From Physcomitrium patens (Eukaryota; Streptophyta; Bryopsida; Funariales; Funariaceae), in the NCBI RefSeq assembly GCF_000002425.4, contig NC_037258.1:17596470-17660469 (forward strand): a stretch of DNA of 64,000 bases, read 5' to 3'. Positions within the stretch are counted from its first letter, which is position 1. Each line of letters opens with the position of its first letter. Positions 47,602 to 58,700 of this stretch are shown piece by piece. The position numbers and the translations under genes are program-made. A model generated the notes under the pieces. That model made no database searches. It was not told the origin of the DNA and saw nothing but the letters and a program-made list of their open reading frames with translations.

Positions 47602-49801
47602 AAATATAGTTGATGTTTTGACTCGCTTGATTCTCTTGTTGAGAATCAGCTACTGTTCAACTAATCAAATGCAGAGTTCTTCTGATGTCAATCGTTGGCA
47701 CTAATTCCACATGAATCTAACCTGTTTACCTGAGGCATCTTTACCATGTGATTATGGACGTGAAACGTGGAAAATGTTTGTAAATTTTTCAGGATTCTGG
47801 CATTTAGCAACCAGTCTCGGCAGAAAATAATGTAACTGCAATGGATTGGTTATGAGAAACTGGTCGTAACTCGCACTAGGAATATGTTTTTAGGACAAAA
47901 TTTAAGCCTTAATGCAGTTAATGGTATAAATTCATGTTCTCGTAAAGCACGATTATCCGCACATCACCGTGCACTGTTCGCACATATGCTTCACTGTATC
48001 TCAAAGGCTCGAAGATAACAATCGTGGGCGACTTGACAGCACATATTCGTTAGGCTTCACAGTTCATGGATTTAAGCCCCAAATTTGCATTTTGAGTCCT
48101 GGAGGTTTCATATTACACCCATTGATAGAGTTTTGCAATGCCAGATGCTGCTGCATTGATCAGCAATGCAAGCTATTAAAACACACAAATCACACCCTAC
48201 ATTATAAGTCGTAAATCAGTTAAAAGACTCCACGAACAATATAAAACACCTAGCCGTGGATTCGATACAACGCTCAACCAAGTGAACTAACAACATTTTA
48301 CTGCATTAGTTGAGTATCACAAAGAGGTGGAGGCGTTCACAACTTAGCCGTTTACAGAAACACCATAGCCGTCGTTCTGGGCGCTTAAGGGTCATGATTC
48401 TCTGCGAAAATGTTACTTTCAATTCCTCCGTGTGCTTCACGTGCTATCCCTGAATATAATGCAGATTCTCCGTCGGCATCTGATTCACACGTTCCGATGC
48501 ACCACTTACTGCAACTACTTACAGATTGATGCCTCATCTTTAGACATGAGCACTTACAGTGTAGCAAACGGCGTTGCGGTATTATTTAGATACATCAAAA
48601 AAGACCTTTTACTACACAAACCAATAATTATTAACCTTTGATATGAAAGAATAAGCAAGAGGTAGAGTTTATAACTAAAGAGTAGAGTATAGGGTAGAAT
48701 TAGGCCCGGGCCCTTGGCCGATCTCGATTCGGTTCTCCTTGATAGACGTGACAGTTTCGACATGCTATTGGTTATTTGAGTAACTCTTGGCCTAGAATCT
48801 TCTAAATTGGTATCATGATATCTCGGGGATAAGGAATCTAGTATTTTTAGAAGATGCATAATAAGGTACCCAGAGAGCAAAAGTGGTGAGATAGGCAACT
48901 TACTTTCACATACCGAGGTGGGTTTCATCGAAACGGTGTCTTTAATACAATAAGATGCTCTGATCCTCCTTAGCCAAAGGGTTTTGGAATTGGTCAGTAA
49001 CTTGAGACAGCAGTCTGCATGTTCAACTTGCACCGATTTGCAAGGGTACTGACGAGTGACATTCTGTGAGTACAGATTGCTCAAATCCCGTTCATGCACA
49101 TTAGCGTTACAAAATTACCAAGGTAGTCTTGTTCATGCACAGATTACGCAAACCTCGGCGGCCTCTCATGACATTGTTCCAAGAGCTACCACAGATTTTC
49201 AAATTGCACTTAGATCCTCCATTCATGCATGTGAAAAACATGCACCTAAACGTTTTCAAGATATGATCCCTCAATCCAATTGCTGTCAATGTGATGACCC
49301 TGAATCACCAAACGATCAAATCATTTGAGGTTTCTCATGTTTCATCTCTGCCAAATTACAAGGAACACTCTACCGGTGCTGTTATCGTCCTTCCGTGCTA
49401 ATTTCTCTTCTATTTTCATCCTACGAACTCCGGCAAGCTACACTCACTGTAACCAAAACCCCACCTTGGGTAGGCTAATTTCTACAAGTAGTGACTCTGC
49501 GATGTAGCATAGATCACTTGTTACAAAACTGAAACTGAGGACAGTTGAGGAAATGAACATGCTACTATTCGTACTTGAATGGTATTGATGCATGAGGTGT
49601 GATTCAACGATCCTATCACCACCATTATACATCTTCACGACTCCTGAATATCCATTATTGAACTTTCTGCCCCTTCCAACTTTGAGACGCCCGAAGAAAG
49701 ACCCTTGAAATACTTTTGTACAAATTTGAAATGCATTAGTAATTGCAGCACACCAGTACCTTCCTTCGGCGTCCCTTACACTAGTTTGAGGGGCTGCGTA
49801 C
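47602..49801. other. Convergent intergenic region, no gene supported
   Basis: It separates the plus-strand secreted-protein gene from the minus-strand LBD gene. A minus-strand open frame of 181 codons (48554-49099) contains no motif I recognise, is low in plausible domain structure and ends in hydrophobic low-complexity sequence, so I do not call it a gene. The right part probably contains the 3' UTR of the LBD gene. Confidence 0.45.
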
Positions 49802-51072
49802 TCACTGAAGAAGAGGAAGAAGCGTACAATAGGGTGATGGCAGAAATTGTACCCCTAATGCACCGTTGAGCGGCTTTAAAGGTTCACGAAGTGCACTGTC
49901 TAGACTGGTGACAGATCCTTGAGAATTTACTGACTCACAAGGACTGGACAGTCTGGTATTTCCCATCAACCTCCCACCCTTCTCTCCTTTTACTTTCAAG
50001 TTCAAATCCAACTCAAGCTGCTCGTCTCCATGAGCTGGCACGAGTAGATCCTCATGCACTCCTCCACCTGAGCGTATAGGTGCCGGCGGGCTTGCTTCCA
50101 CTCGGGCCCTGACCCGTCGAGAAGCTACAAACGCCCCTGTAGTTCTCTTCTTCAACTCGAAAAACTCGTGCCCAAGCTCATCTTTGTGAAACTCTCTATC
50201 CGACTTTGACTGGGTCCAGCTGTCACATTGTCTATGCTCTTGACAGATGAAATTCGGTTCCGCGTTTTGTGGCACGACTGCTTCCAGATGCTGACCACTG
50301 TTGTTAGCCTTGTCACGAATACTGCTTGGGAATTCTTTAGACTCCTGGTAGTTTGCTTCAGGCAATCCAATTCCAGGGCTCATGGTGCGTGTATCCAAAG
50401 AACTCATTACGGATGCGTTTGAAGATAAAGTAATTTGAGTAAGGTCATCGACTCCCTCAGCTGAAGGAATAGAGGAGTTCCCACACATGTCCAAAGCTGG
50501 GAAACATGGTGTTGTGTAATTCGGGCGAGGCGGAGGGCGAATGAGGCCTCCTTTGAGAACTGTATCCACAGCCGCCTGACAGATTTGCCAATTTCCACTC
50601 CAAAGAAGGCCCATTGCGCCAAGCACTGGATTTACCGTTCGCTCACAGGCTTCATACAGCAAAGACTGAAATAATGCTGCACATCAAGGAGTAAAGAAAA
50701 AAAACCCCAATCACTTCCAAATAACCTCACGACACACACATAGTCCAAATTCATCCCACCGTTCTCAAAGATAAACAAAATTAACTCTAAAATGAGAAAT
50801 TAGATCGTCCAAGCGAACAGGTGAATCTGTAACCGTACGAAACATTGATTCAACAATGTTTCAGTAGTTGCAACAGGAATCAATGCATACCAGATCGTTC
50901 ATTTTCTGACACAGCGCTAATAAAGCCCATGAGCCCTGCCCGACCGAAGAACTTAGCCACTAACACTGGCATGCCCTTGAGCTTCAGGGGTCTGAATCCA
51001 CTGCAGGCAGAGACGTAGAATACAAGTGTCACTGCACCCTCTGCGCAGCACACGGCAACCGTTGCAACTCAT
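49802..51072 (-). pseudogene. Class II LOB-domain (LBD) transcription factor, frameshifted
   Basis: Exon 1 (51072-50891) starts ATG with MSCNGCRVLRRGCSDTC, the class II LBD zinc motif CX2CX6CX3C, and ends with FFGRAGLMGFISAVSE. Exon 2 (50676-49802) continues [20 protein letters not shown], then [19 protein letters not shown], and a long Ser-rich tail with an EAR-like repressor motif LELDLNL (49995-50015). The 214-bp intron has GT..AG borders and sits at the conserved class II position; phase G|CA joins perfectly. Near 50967, however, codons before and after are in different frames (GHA, then VLVAKFF), equivalent to two missing bases, and the starting frame ends at TAA 50953-50955. Class II LBDs act in nitrogen and anthocyanin regulation in flowering plants. 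The downstream 291-codon frame is fully open, so the break is recent or an assembly error. Confidence 0.82.
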
Positions 51073-51969
51073 GTTGAAAAAGATTTTTAGCGTGCTTATT
51101 CCGTCCTCCCCTTCTCCGCTTCGACTTCCTTTCTTTGCTCTTTTGAGAGGTTTCTCTAGAATGCAGACTTGACGTCTTTTTTACCACAGGCTGCTAAACC
51201 ACGCGGTAACCCGTCTCCTTTCTATGTATCAAAACACCAACGCAATCAGAACCAGTAAGTACAGTCGGACACGCAATCTAAACAGCTTTATTTCAAAATT
51301 CACAAGGACCGATTGCAGTGTTTTAAGTGAGCACTGTTGCAAGGCTGAGGAATACTCGTGACTCTGGAAAAACATCGCTGAGATTATCAAATTGAGTCTA
51401 AATTGTGTGCCCAATCGTCTGAGGCTCAACTTAGACGCACGAAAATCCTACCAAACAAAATCGAGAATCTGCACTATAACTAAGCACACGAGGGGCATGT
51501 GGTATGCACGCGTTCAGTGCTAAACTGCACAAGGGAACTCATGATCGCATAATCATATCAGAGCATTGACTGTCAAATCAACTATCTCGCTTGATAAGTA
51601 AACGTAAGTTGACTGAACCTGAAAACTGTACATGTTCAAAAGGGTTGCTTATACAAAATTTTATGTAACTCAAAACTAACAAGTACGGAATACCAGTTCA
51701 GGATAAGCGAGTTTGATTTCAACTTGTCATCCCTGTAAACGACATGCCTACAGTATGCTGAACTTATGACATTCACTATTTTCTCTATGCAAACACATGC
51801 TAAACTGTTCAACCTATACAGACCAGCTAAATTCGCGGCTGAACCATATTAGAGTAGAAGCGTATTTCCCCTCGTGCTGACTGCTCCCACCCCGTAGGGC
51901 ACTGCGGGATGTTGGCTGCAGCATTAACCCCGCCACCCTTTCATCCGGTCAACTCCACCCGCCCCATCC

Positions 51970-52200
51970 AGTCGCGTTCCCCTATTGCCGTCTACCGGCG
52001 CAGCTACCATGTCCCTAATCGAAGATTCTACAGAGTCATGATGTGGAGATGAGATTCTGCACCTAGAGGGATGAAAACTCCATTCATTCATCTTGTCGCG
52101 TTAACTGTTCGTCATCTACGAGCGCAGCTTCTTTGTACCTTCTCAGAGATTCTAGAATCATGATTGTAGAGGTGGAATTCTGTTACTAAGCGGATGAATA
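51970..52200. repeat. Diverged 124-bp tandem duplication
   Basis: GTCGCGTT and GCGCAGC at about 51971 and 51998 recur at 52095 and 52122, an offset of 124 bp. The shared pattern continues as GATTCTA..GA.TCATGAT..G..GAG.TG..ATTCTG and ends GGATGAA in both halves. Identity is roughly 60-70 % by eye, so the duplication is old. Confidence 0.65.
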
Positions 52201-52264
52201 AGTGGCCTCAGTTGGGATGTTAGGTACATCGCGCTAAATGAGGTAAATCCTCTTCATATATTAT

Positions 52265-52316
52265 GGGGAATGTTAAATACACCCAAGTTTTTACCTGAGT
52301 CTATTTAACATTCCCC
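52265..52316. repeat. Perfect 15-bp inverted repeat with 22-nt spacer
   Basis: GGGGAATGTTAAATA at 52265-52279 is the exact reverse complement of TATTTAACATTCCCC at 52302-52316. The spacer of 22 nt would form a loop. It could be a hairpin in an RNA, a protein-binding palindrome or the core of a small transposon relic. No longer stem extends beyond the 15 bp. Confidence 0.85.
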
Positions 52317-52330
52317 TGCAGTAAACCGTC

Positions 52331-54969
52331 TAGTATTCGATTAGATTTTATCACAGGAAGTGGAGTGGTAATTGGCAAATGAGACACACTTTTTCTTTTT
52401 CTTTTTCTTTTTATTTATTTTTCTCGGCACTAATGAACACAGGTTTCACTGCATGGAAAAATAGTACAACCGCTCAGCTGTATGCAGCCTGAGGGAAACG
52501 ACAAAGTTAGAAATTAGTAAGATGAGACACACTTTGGTTTAACCAAGTTGGCAATTTGAGAAATGGAGATTGTATTTTTAATTTTGTATGTGGTGGTTGG
52601 AAAGGGAACAAGGTTGAAAGGAGATGCAGCCAATAGCATTTAAGCATTGCCAATCAGTAAACTCCTAACCCTAAACCCATAGCAAAAGAGTGTTTTTTTC
52701 CATCCTTTTTTGTTGTCATTCAAATTTTCTCATCCAAGAACAGTCTCTGCACAACCCTAATAATACACCTCAAAGTTACACACAAGCATTCTATGTCCAT
52801 TAGAGACCCACTTATTTTTTTCTCATGGGCTGTACCACAAGTTGATGCAAGCCCTCTTCATTGAAATGACCATGAGTTCGTGTACCCACAAACATTTCTA
52901 TCCTTAAAGGGTTCAAAAGGCCATGGATTGAATATTCAATAGAGAATGCTTTAAGCTAAGATAGGCGACCACACATTTTTTTTTTTTTTTTTTTTTTTTT
53001 TGTCTTTGGATGTAATTTTACTTTTTAATCCCCTAGTTCTACAAACAACTTTCAAGCCATTTTCCTATTGCAGCCGCCAAATACATGGCTGCAGTACAAT
53101 CTATTCTATTTGTGACTCAGTATTAATAGCAGAAAATTGGGTAATATGCATAAATTATGGTGATTGAGGGTGGTTTATATATTTGTTACTTAATGCTTAT
53201 TTCACAAACTTACCATGTGAAATGTAGATATTTCCTAGGGATGAATTGAAGTGGGTGTTCTTACACCTATCTGGTATCCAACCTTGGTGTTTGAGGTGCA
53301 CTTTTGAACAACACTGAGAAGGAAAGGGATAGAGTCAACAACAAATCTTATTATTGTGTACATGATTATGGACACAAGTGAATCATGTTGAGATACATTT
53401 TTTTTAGAGAATCAAGATCTACATGGGGCTGGGGTTGATGAAGTTTTATTTTTTTTATTATAAGCAATAGCAACCTTGACATTTTAACAATATATGGGGT
53501 GTTTACATGACCACATATGTGGTCTTTGTTGGTTGGAAGTAACACATCTTCAATTAGTAGGTCTAATTAATATGATACAAATATAGACAAACAATTTAAT
53601 TAAAATAACTGGTTACTTCCTAATGGGTTATAATTTTGTTTCACATCACTCTTTCATATATTATTAAAATTTTCTACAATAAAGGATTTTTTTTCTTTGC
53701 ATATCCGTTTTGTGCAATTTAATTTCTACCTGAGGTTTGGATTAAAAAATTATAAAAATAAATATGTCCTACTAAATAAGTCTATCATATATTTTGTAGA
53801 AAGAATTTGATGATTTAGATTTAAATGTGGTGACAATTTTGAACATGCTCTTCCTATCTATTGCTGATTTCTAGATCTGTACTCCTATTTGTTTTGTAAT
53901 AGGAAGATCCATGTACAGCTAAGCAACCCATTACTTGATATTTTACATATAGCTACCATGAAGATTTGTTCAATGAATAATTTGATGCTAGAATGATTCG
54001 GTTGAAGTATAAATATAATCATTTTAAGTATGAGATCTACCAATGCCTCTTTTAGTACAATCAATCCAATTCCTACAACCTTTTTTTATATTTATAACAT
54101 ACATTTTAAGTTATTTTTATTCTATGTAAATATTAGATGTTGCTCTATGAAGATATGAGGTCTTATTTTCTATAAAGTTTTTATCCATTGTAAAAATCTT
54201 CTTTATGACTTTTTAAGAACTTTCCTATATTAATATAAAAAAGAGTATAAATGAATATAGGATTTTATTTGTAATATTTTTTCTATTTTTTATTTAACTT
54301 TGCAAAATACACATAGTCTAATTAGGTTTTTAGTGTATTTTCCAAATTTTATTAACACATTGAACTGTAAAAATAGGCCAAATGGAATATTTATGAGTTT
54401 TATAATTTTATTATTTTGTATCTAAGACTACATATAATTTATTCTTTATTAGAATTCTAAACTCTTTTTTTTTGCTAATACATGGATAATTTAATTTAAT
54501 TGACAATTTAATCAAATTTAATGCTAAATTAACTAAATATTTTATTAAATTCTTTAAAATAGTTCTATCTTTTTATTTTATATTTACAATAGCTTATTAT
54601 CTATTTTTTTATTTTTCTACCATTTATTTTAATGCAAAAAGAATAGTGACATTGACATTTATATAAATTACAATTTTTATATTTAAAAATAAAATTTTAA
54701 TCATATCTACAAGTTTTTCTTGAAACCAAGACTTGATAATTTTAAAAATAAGGAGTTCTATGATAGTATATCACATGTCTTAGTAAAATCAACATTGAAC
54801 ATAAAAAGAAGTTAATTAAATGATTTTTTCTATTTTATAATTTTTTGAATAATTAATATGTAATTTAAGATATAATATAAAATCAAAAAAATATTACTTA
54901 CTTTGGATGGATAATCTTTGTAAATATTACTTGCATTTATTTTTAAAAAGGTCTTTACATAGATTTTGT
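52331..54969. other. AT-rich DNA, no gene recognised
   Basis: GC content drops abruptly from the gene island. It contains a poly-T tract at about 52978-53001 and scattered short T-runs. No coding sequence, domain or clear repeat could be supported; the stretch is probably old transposon sequence. Confidence 0.55.
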
Positions 54970-55450
54970 ATAAGATGTTGCCAAAGACATGAATCACAAA
55001 GAATCTAATGACCAATATACTCTTGTATCACTAAAAAAGAATAAATAATTACTCAAAGATGGTAAAATATTGAACTAAAATGGCTATTTTAAAGGAAAAA
55101 AATAAATATACAAAAATAAAAATTAGAAATTATAAACTCTTGAAATATGACTAAGAATAAGAAAGATATTGATAAGAATAAAAAAAGACTTTACTCTTGA
55201 TTCTATATATATTATCTAATTAGGACCTATATGGCTATTTTCTATAGAACCTTCAATATGTATCTAACTTGCAAGACATATATCAACAAGCAAGACAAGT
55301 TTCCTACATGTCTACTACATGGCCAACTTGTTAGCTAAGTTTTCAATCTACTAATCACTTATAAATACATGTAAAATCAAATCCACATCTATTAAGCTTC
55401 TAAGAGACTTTTCTATAAAATATTATCAAATCTATTTACTTCTATTTATT
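54970..55450 (-). repeat. 3' LTR of the Gypsy element (approximate)
   Basis: Aligns by eye with about 61815-62290. Shared strings include TCACTAAAAAA..AATAATTACTC, ACAAGTTTCCTACATGT, TGGCCAACTTGTTAGC, AAAATCAAATCCACAT and TATTATCAAATCTA. The left boundary is uncertain and may extend below 54970. Confidence 0.7.
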
Positions 55451-56699
55451 TTTATCTATTATTTTAATTTAAGTAAATATATATGTTAGTGACATTAACT
55501 CTCTTCTATGTACAAGTTCCACAAAGAATAGTAATCACATGTTGAAAAAGTCCAAGATGCAACAAATTGTATTTGCCACATGTTCTAATCATTGTTCCTT
55601 TTGAAAGAAGTTGATAAGTCTTTTCAGCCATTATTAGTATCTTATATCAAAGCAAGAAGACCATCTAGATATTAAATCATTTTTTAGGCCTTTGTAACTT
55701 TTTTTAAATAAAAAATTTGAAATACTATCAAAGGTGGTTCCTACCTCTATTAATATCATCAAATATTGGAAGTCTCTTTGAAGGTTGTGATATCAAATGC
55801 ATTGTATTTTACCATCAATTCAAAGAAAAACATGTTGTTCTTAAGGGTCTTCATCTTTATTATCTTGTCTTGAAGGTTGTAATAATTTTAATGTTTTCTC
55901 CAATAATTCTTGAGTTAAATCTATTTGTTGTTAATTCTTTATTTTTTAGCATAATAAATAAATAAAAACCATAAATAAAGATAAAAGATAAAATATAATC
56001 TTTATAGAATATTATTTTTTATAGCAAATAATTACTTAACTCTTTATCTTGATTTTGATGGATGTTGTTATTAAAAAGCATCAATCTTTTTCATTGTATT
56101 TATAAGATTCTTGATTGGTTGCTATATATGTTCACTAATATCATACTTGTGCTAATATATAAGATATTCCAATCTATTTTGGCATTGTCCAAAATTTGAG
56201 ATTTTTTTGACTTCAAATTCTTAATTATTATCAATTTCTAAAAAAAAAGTGGCATTTGTTTTCTTTCAAGTATATCAATTATCTTGTATTGCTCAAAAAG
56301 AGACATGTAAAGTACATGATAGATTTTTAGAGGCTTTGTTAGATATAATTAATAAGCAATTAGATTGATATATTCACATAAAAAAAATATTCTAAGTCTA
56401 TAATAATCGAACTTGTCACTAAGACAATTAATCTTGATATTATAATGACATAATTATATCTTAATGCTAACATGGAATTAAGATTTTTCTTTGCAATAGG
56501 TATCTATATTGATTCTTTGTTGTTCTTGAGTTTTTTTAATTGTACCTTCATTGTTATATGTAGCTCTTATTAATATTTTTTCTTAAATCTTTTCCTACAA
56601 GATTTTTAATTTTTGAGAAGTCAAAAGTATCAAGTTATTGATAATAATTATAATTAATATAAAAATATATTTTTAAAGTAAAAGAATGTATTATATCCT

Positions 56700-57200
56700 T
56701 ATAAACAAATTTTACTAATGGCAAAAGAGTTGTCCAATCATCTTTATAGTAATTAATAGTACATCTCAAATACTACTCTAAAATTTGATTCACTTATTTT
56801 GTTTATCCATCAATTTAAGGAGAGAAAGCCAAAGTTAATTTTATTTATATCTAATATATTTTAAAATGGATTTTCCAAAACCTTGATACAAATTAAATCT
56901 TTCTATCTAATACAATATCTTTTAAAAATCTATAATAACAATAAATATTGTCAAAAATAATTCAGCTATTTCTTTATCCATGATCATATTTTTAGATAGT
57001 ATAAAAAGTTCCATCTTTGTGAAACAATCTACTATGACAAATATAGAATCATAAGAACTTGAAATTGAAAAGTCCATGGTAAAATCCATAGAAAGAAAAG
57101 ACCATGATTGTGCTCATATAGATAATGGCTAAAGAAGATCATAATATTGATGACAAGAAGTTTTTGGTCTTAAACCAAAATTGTATGATTGTACAAAGTT
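56700..57200 (-). pseudogene. Gypsy integrase (zinc-binding end and catalytic core)
   Basis: The minus-strand reading gives SWSFLSMDFTMDF (first catalytic Asp, codons about 57081-57089), VIVDCFTKMELF, then KDIVLDRKI and FVSRFWK (second Asp), and later the NQILE..YLRC and WTTLLPLVKF blocks. Upstream, the HHCC zinc finger has lost its cysteines (VQSYNFGLRPKTSCHQ). Several Gln positions of the family are TAA or TAG here. This is a clear Ty3/Gypsy integrase, non-functional. Confidence 0.82.
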
Positions 57201-58139
57201 TTTGATTGTCTTCTATATTTGGGGCAATAAAAAAAAACTCTAAATATTAATTCCAAAATCTTATTATATCCAAAATATCTTATAATTAAAAAATTATGAT
57301 AAATTTTAAAAATATATAATTATTATTTATTTTTTAGAATATATAAATATCTTTTAAAATAGAATAGATTTTTTTAAATTTTAAATTTAGAAGTATCATG
57401 AGATTTGAAAGAATTATTCTTAATATCATGAATAAGAAGATTTGAAGATATACTTAATTGAACTTCATTAAAAAAGGTTGAACAAATAATTAATATTGAA
57501 TTTAATGCTTAAACATGAAATTACTTTGACTTTAAAAGAATTGTACGATTTTGATCAAAAGTTGCATGATTTTTTTTTGTACAAGATAAAGACTTCTAAA
57601 AAAACTTATTATTTTTTTAGTTGATAATTGAACTTGAATTTAAATTTACACAATCATATATTCCAATTATTTAGAATATATATTGATATAAGATATTGAA
57701 GGTTCTTGTAATTTATATAAATATTCATAAGATTTAAAATGAATTTTAGATAATAATATCATTCTTAAAACAAATCTATAATTTCTAGAAATTCTTTGCT
57801 GTAAATCTTGCTTTTTATTTTTATTTTAAAAAAAATAATAAAAAATAATAAAATAAAGTTTTTTATTTTCTCCTTTTTGTAATAATATCACATTTTAAAT
57901 AATATCCGAAGTATTTGATCTCATAAAAAATATGTTGGAAAAGTCAATGCAATATAAGATTGATACAAAAATAATAGGTTATTTTTAAAGCTTCAATTGA
58001 TATTTTAGCTTATTTATTTCACAAAAAGTTTTTTTTTACAAATCAAACGTATAGGTAGAATTGCAACTTAAAAAATATTTTCAATAAAGATGCAATAGTA
58101 ATTAAAAAATCTCAAAAAATATTAAGCATCACTTATTAT

Positions 58140-58700
58140 TTTTGAAATATTTTAATCTATGATAGTTTGAAGTTTCTTAGGATCCATTATAAATTCATCA
58201 TTTAAAATGATGTATCCTAAAAAATCAACTTAAGTAGTGTGAAATATGTATTTTTTATTCTTGGCATAAAATCTTGAATTTTAAAGTTTCAATAATATAT
58301 GACAAACATGAAGTTTATGTTATTTTATATTTTTAGAATATATTAAAATTTTATTTAAGAAAAAAATTTAAAAAATCATTTAAAAACTCTTTAAAATATT
58401 TTTCATAAGACATTAAAATTAATTAGCATATTTGTAAGTGTAAAAATTATGAAACTATTTTCAAAATATCTATACCTAGTTTAAAATTTAATCTTGAATT
58501 TATCTCTATCTTTAATATATATTAGGTTGTATACTCTTTATAGATTTATTTTTGTATAAATCTTTTCTTGATTCAATTAATGAAAAAGTTATAATAAAAA
58601 AGATAAAAAAAAACCCTATTTTTAATGGTAATCTTATTAAATCCTCAAGCATTCACATACATTTGCAATGATTCATCTTTTTATTTTATGAATAAGATTA
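58140..58700 (-). pseudogene. Gypsy reverse transcriptase, catalytic residues lost
   Basis: The minus strand from about 58690 reads KDESLQMYVNA, stop, GFNKITIKN, matching the start of Gypsy reverse transcriptase. Near 58350 the position of the catalytic Y/F-x-D-D motif reads FLNKILIYSKNIK, so both aspartates are replaced. The block ends with the HKLHV...FLGYI and MDPKKLQTI region that precedes RNase H. It is inactive both by stops and by loss of the catalytic pair. Confidence 0.78.

Larger units (their letters stand above)
51073..52330 (-). promoter_or_regulatory. Probable promoter and 5' leader of the LBD gene
   Basis: GC-balanced DNA upstream of the LBD start on the minus strand. No coding region is recognised. 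It includes a diverged tandem duplication (about 51970-52200) and a perfect inverted repeat (52265-52316), both listed separately. No TATA box was identified with confidence. Confidence 0.4.

Noticed and set aside
48554-49099. Minus-strand open frame of 181 codons
   Set aside because: No motif, no splice support and a hydrophobic low-complexity end. Length alone is not enough in GC-balanced non-coding DNA.
52664-52680. Telomere-like AACCCTAAACCC
   Set aside because: Fewer than two plant telomere units; expected by chance and not an interstitial telomere array.
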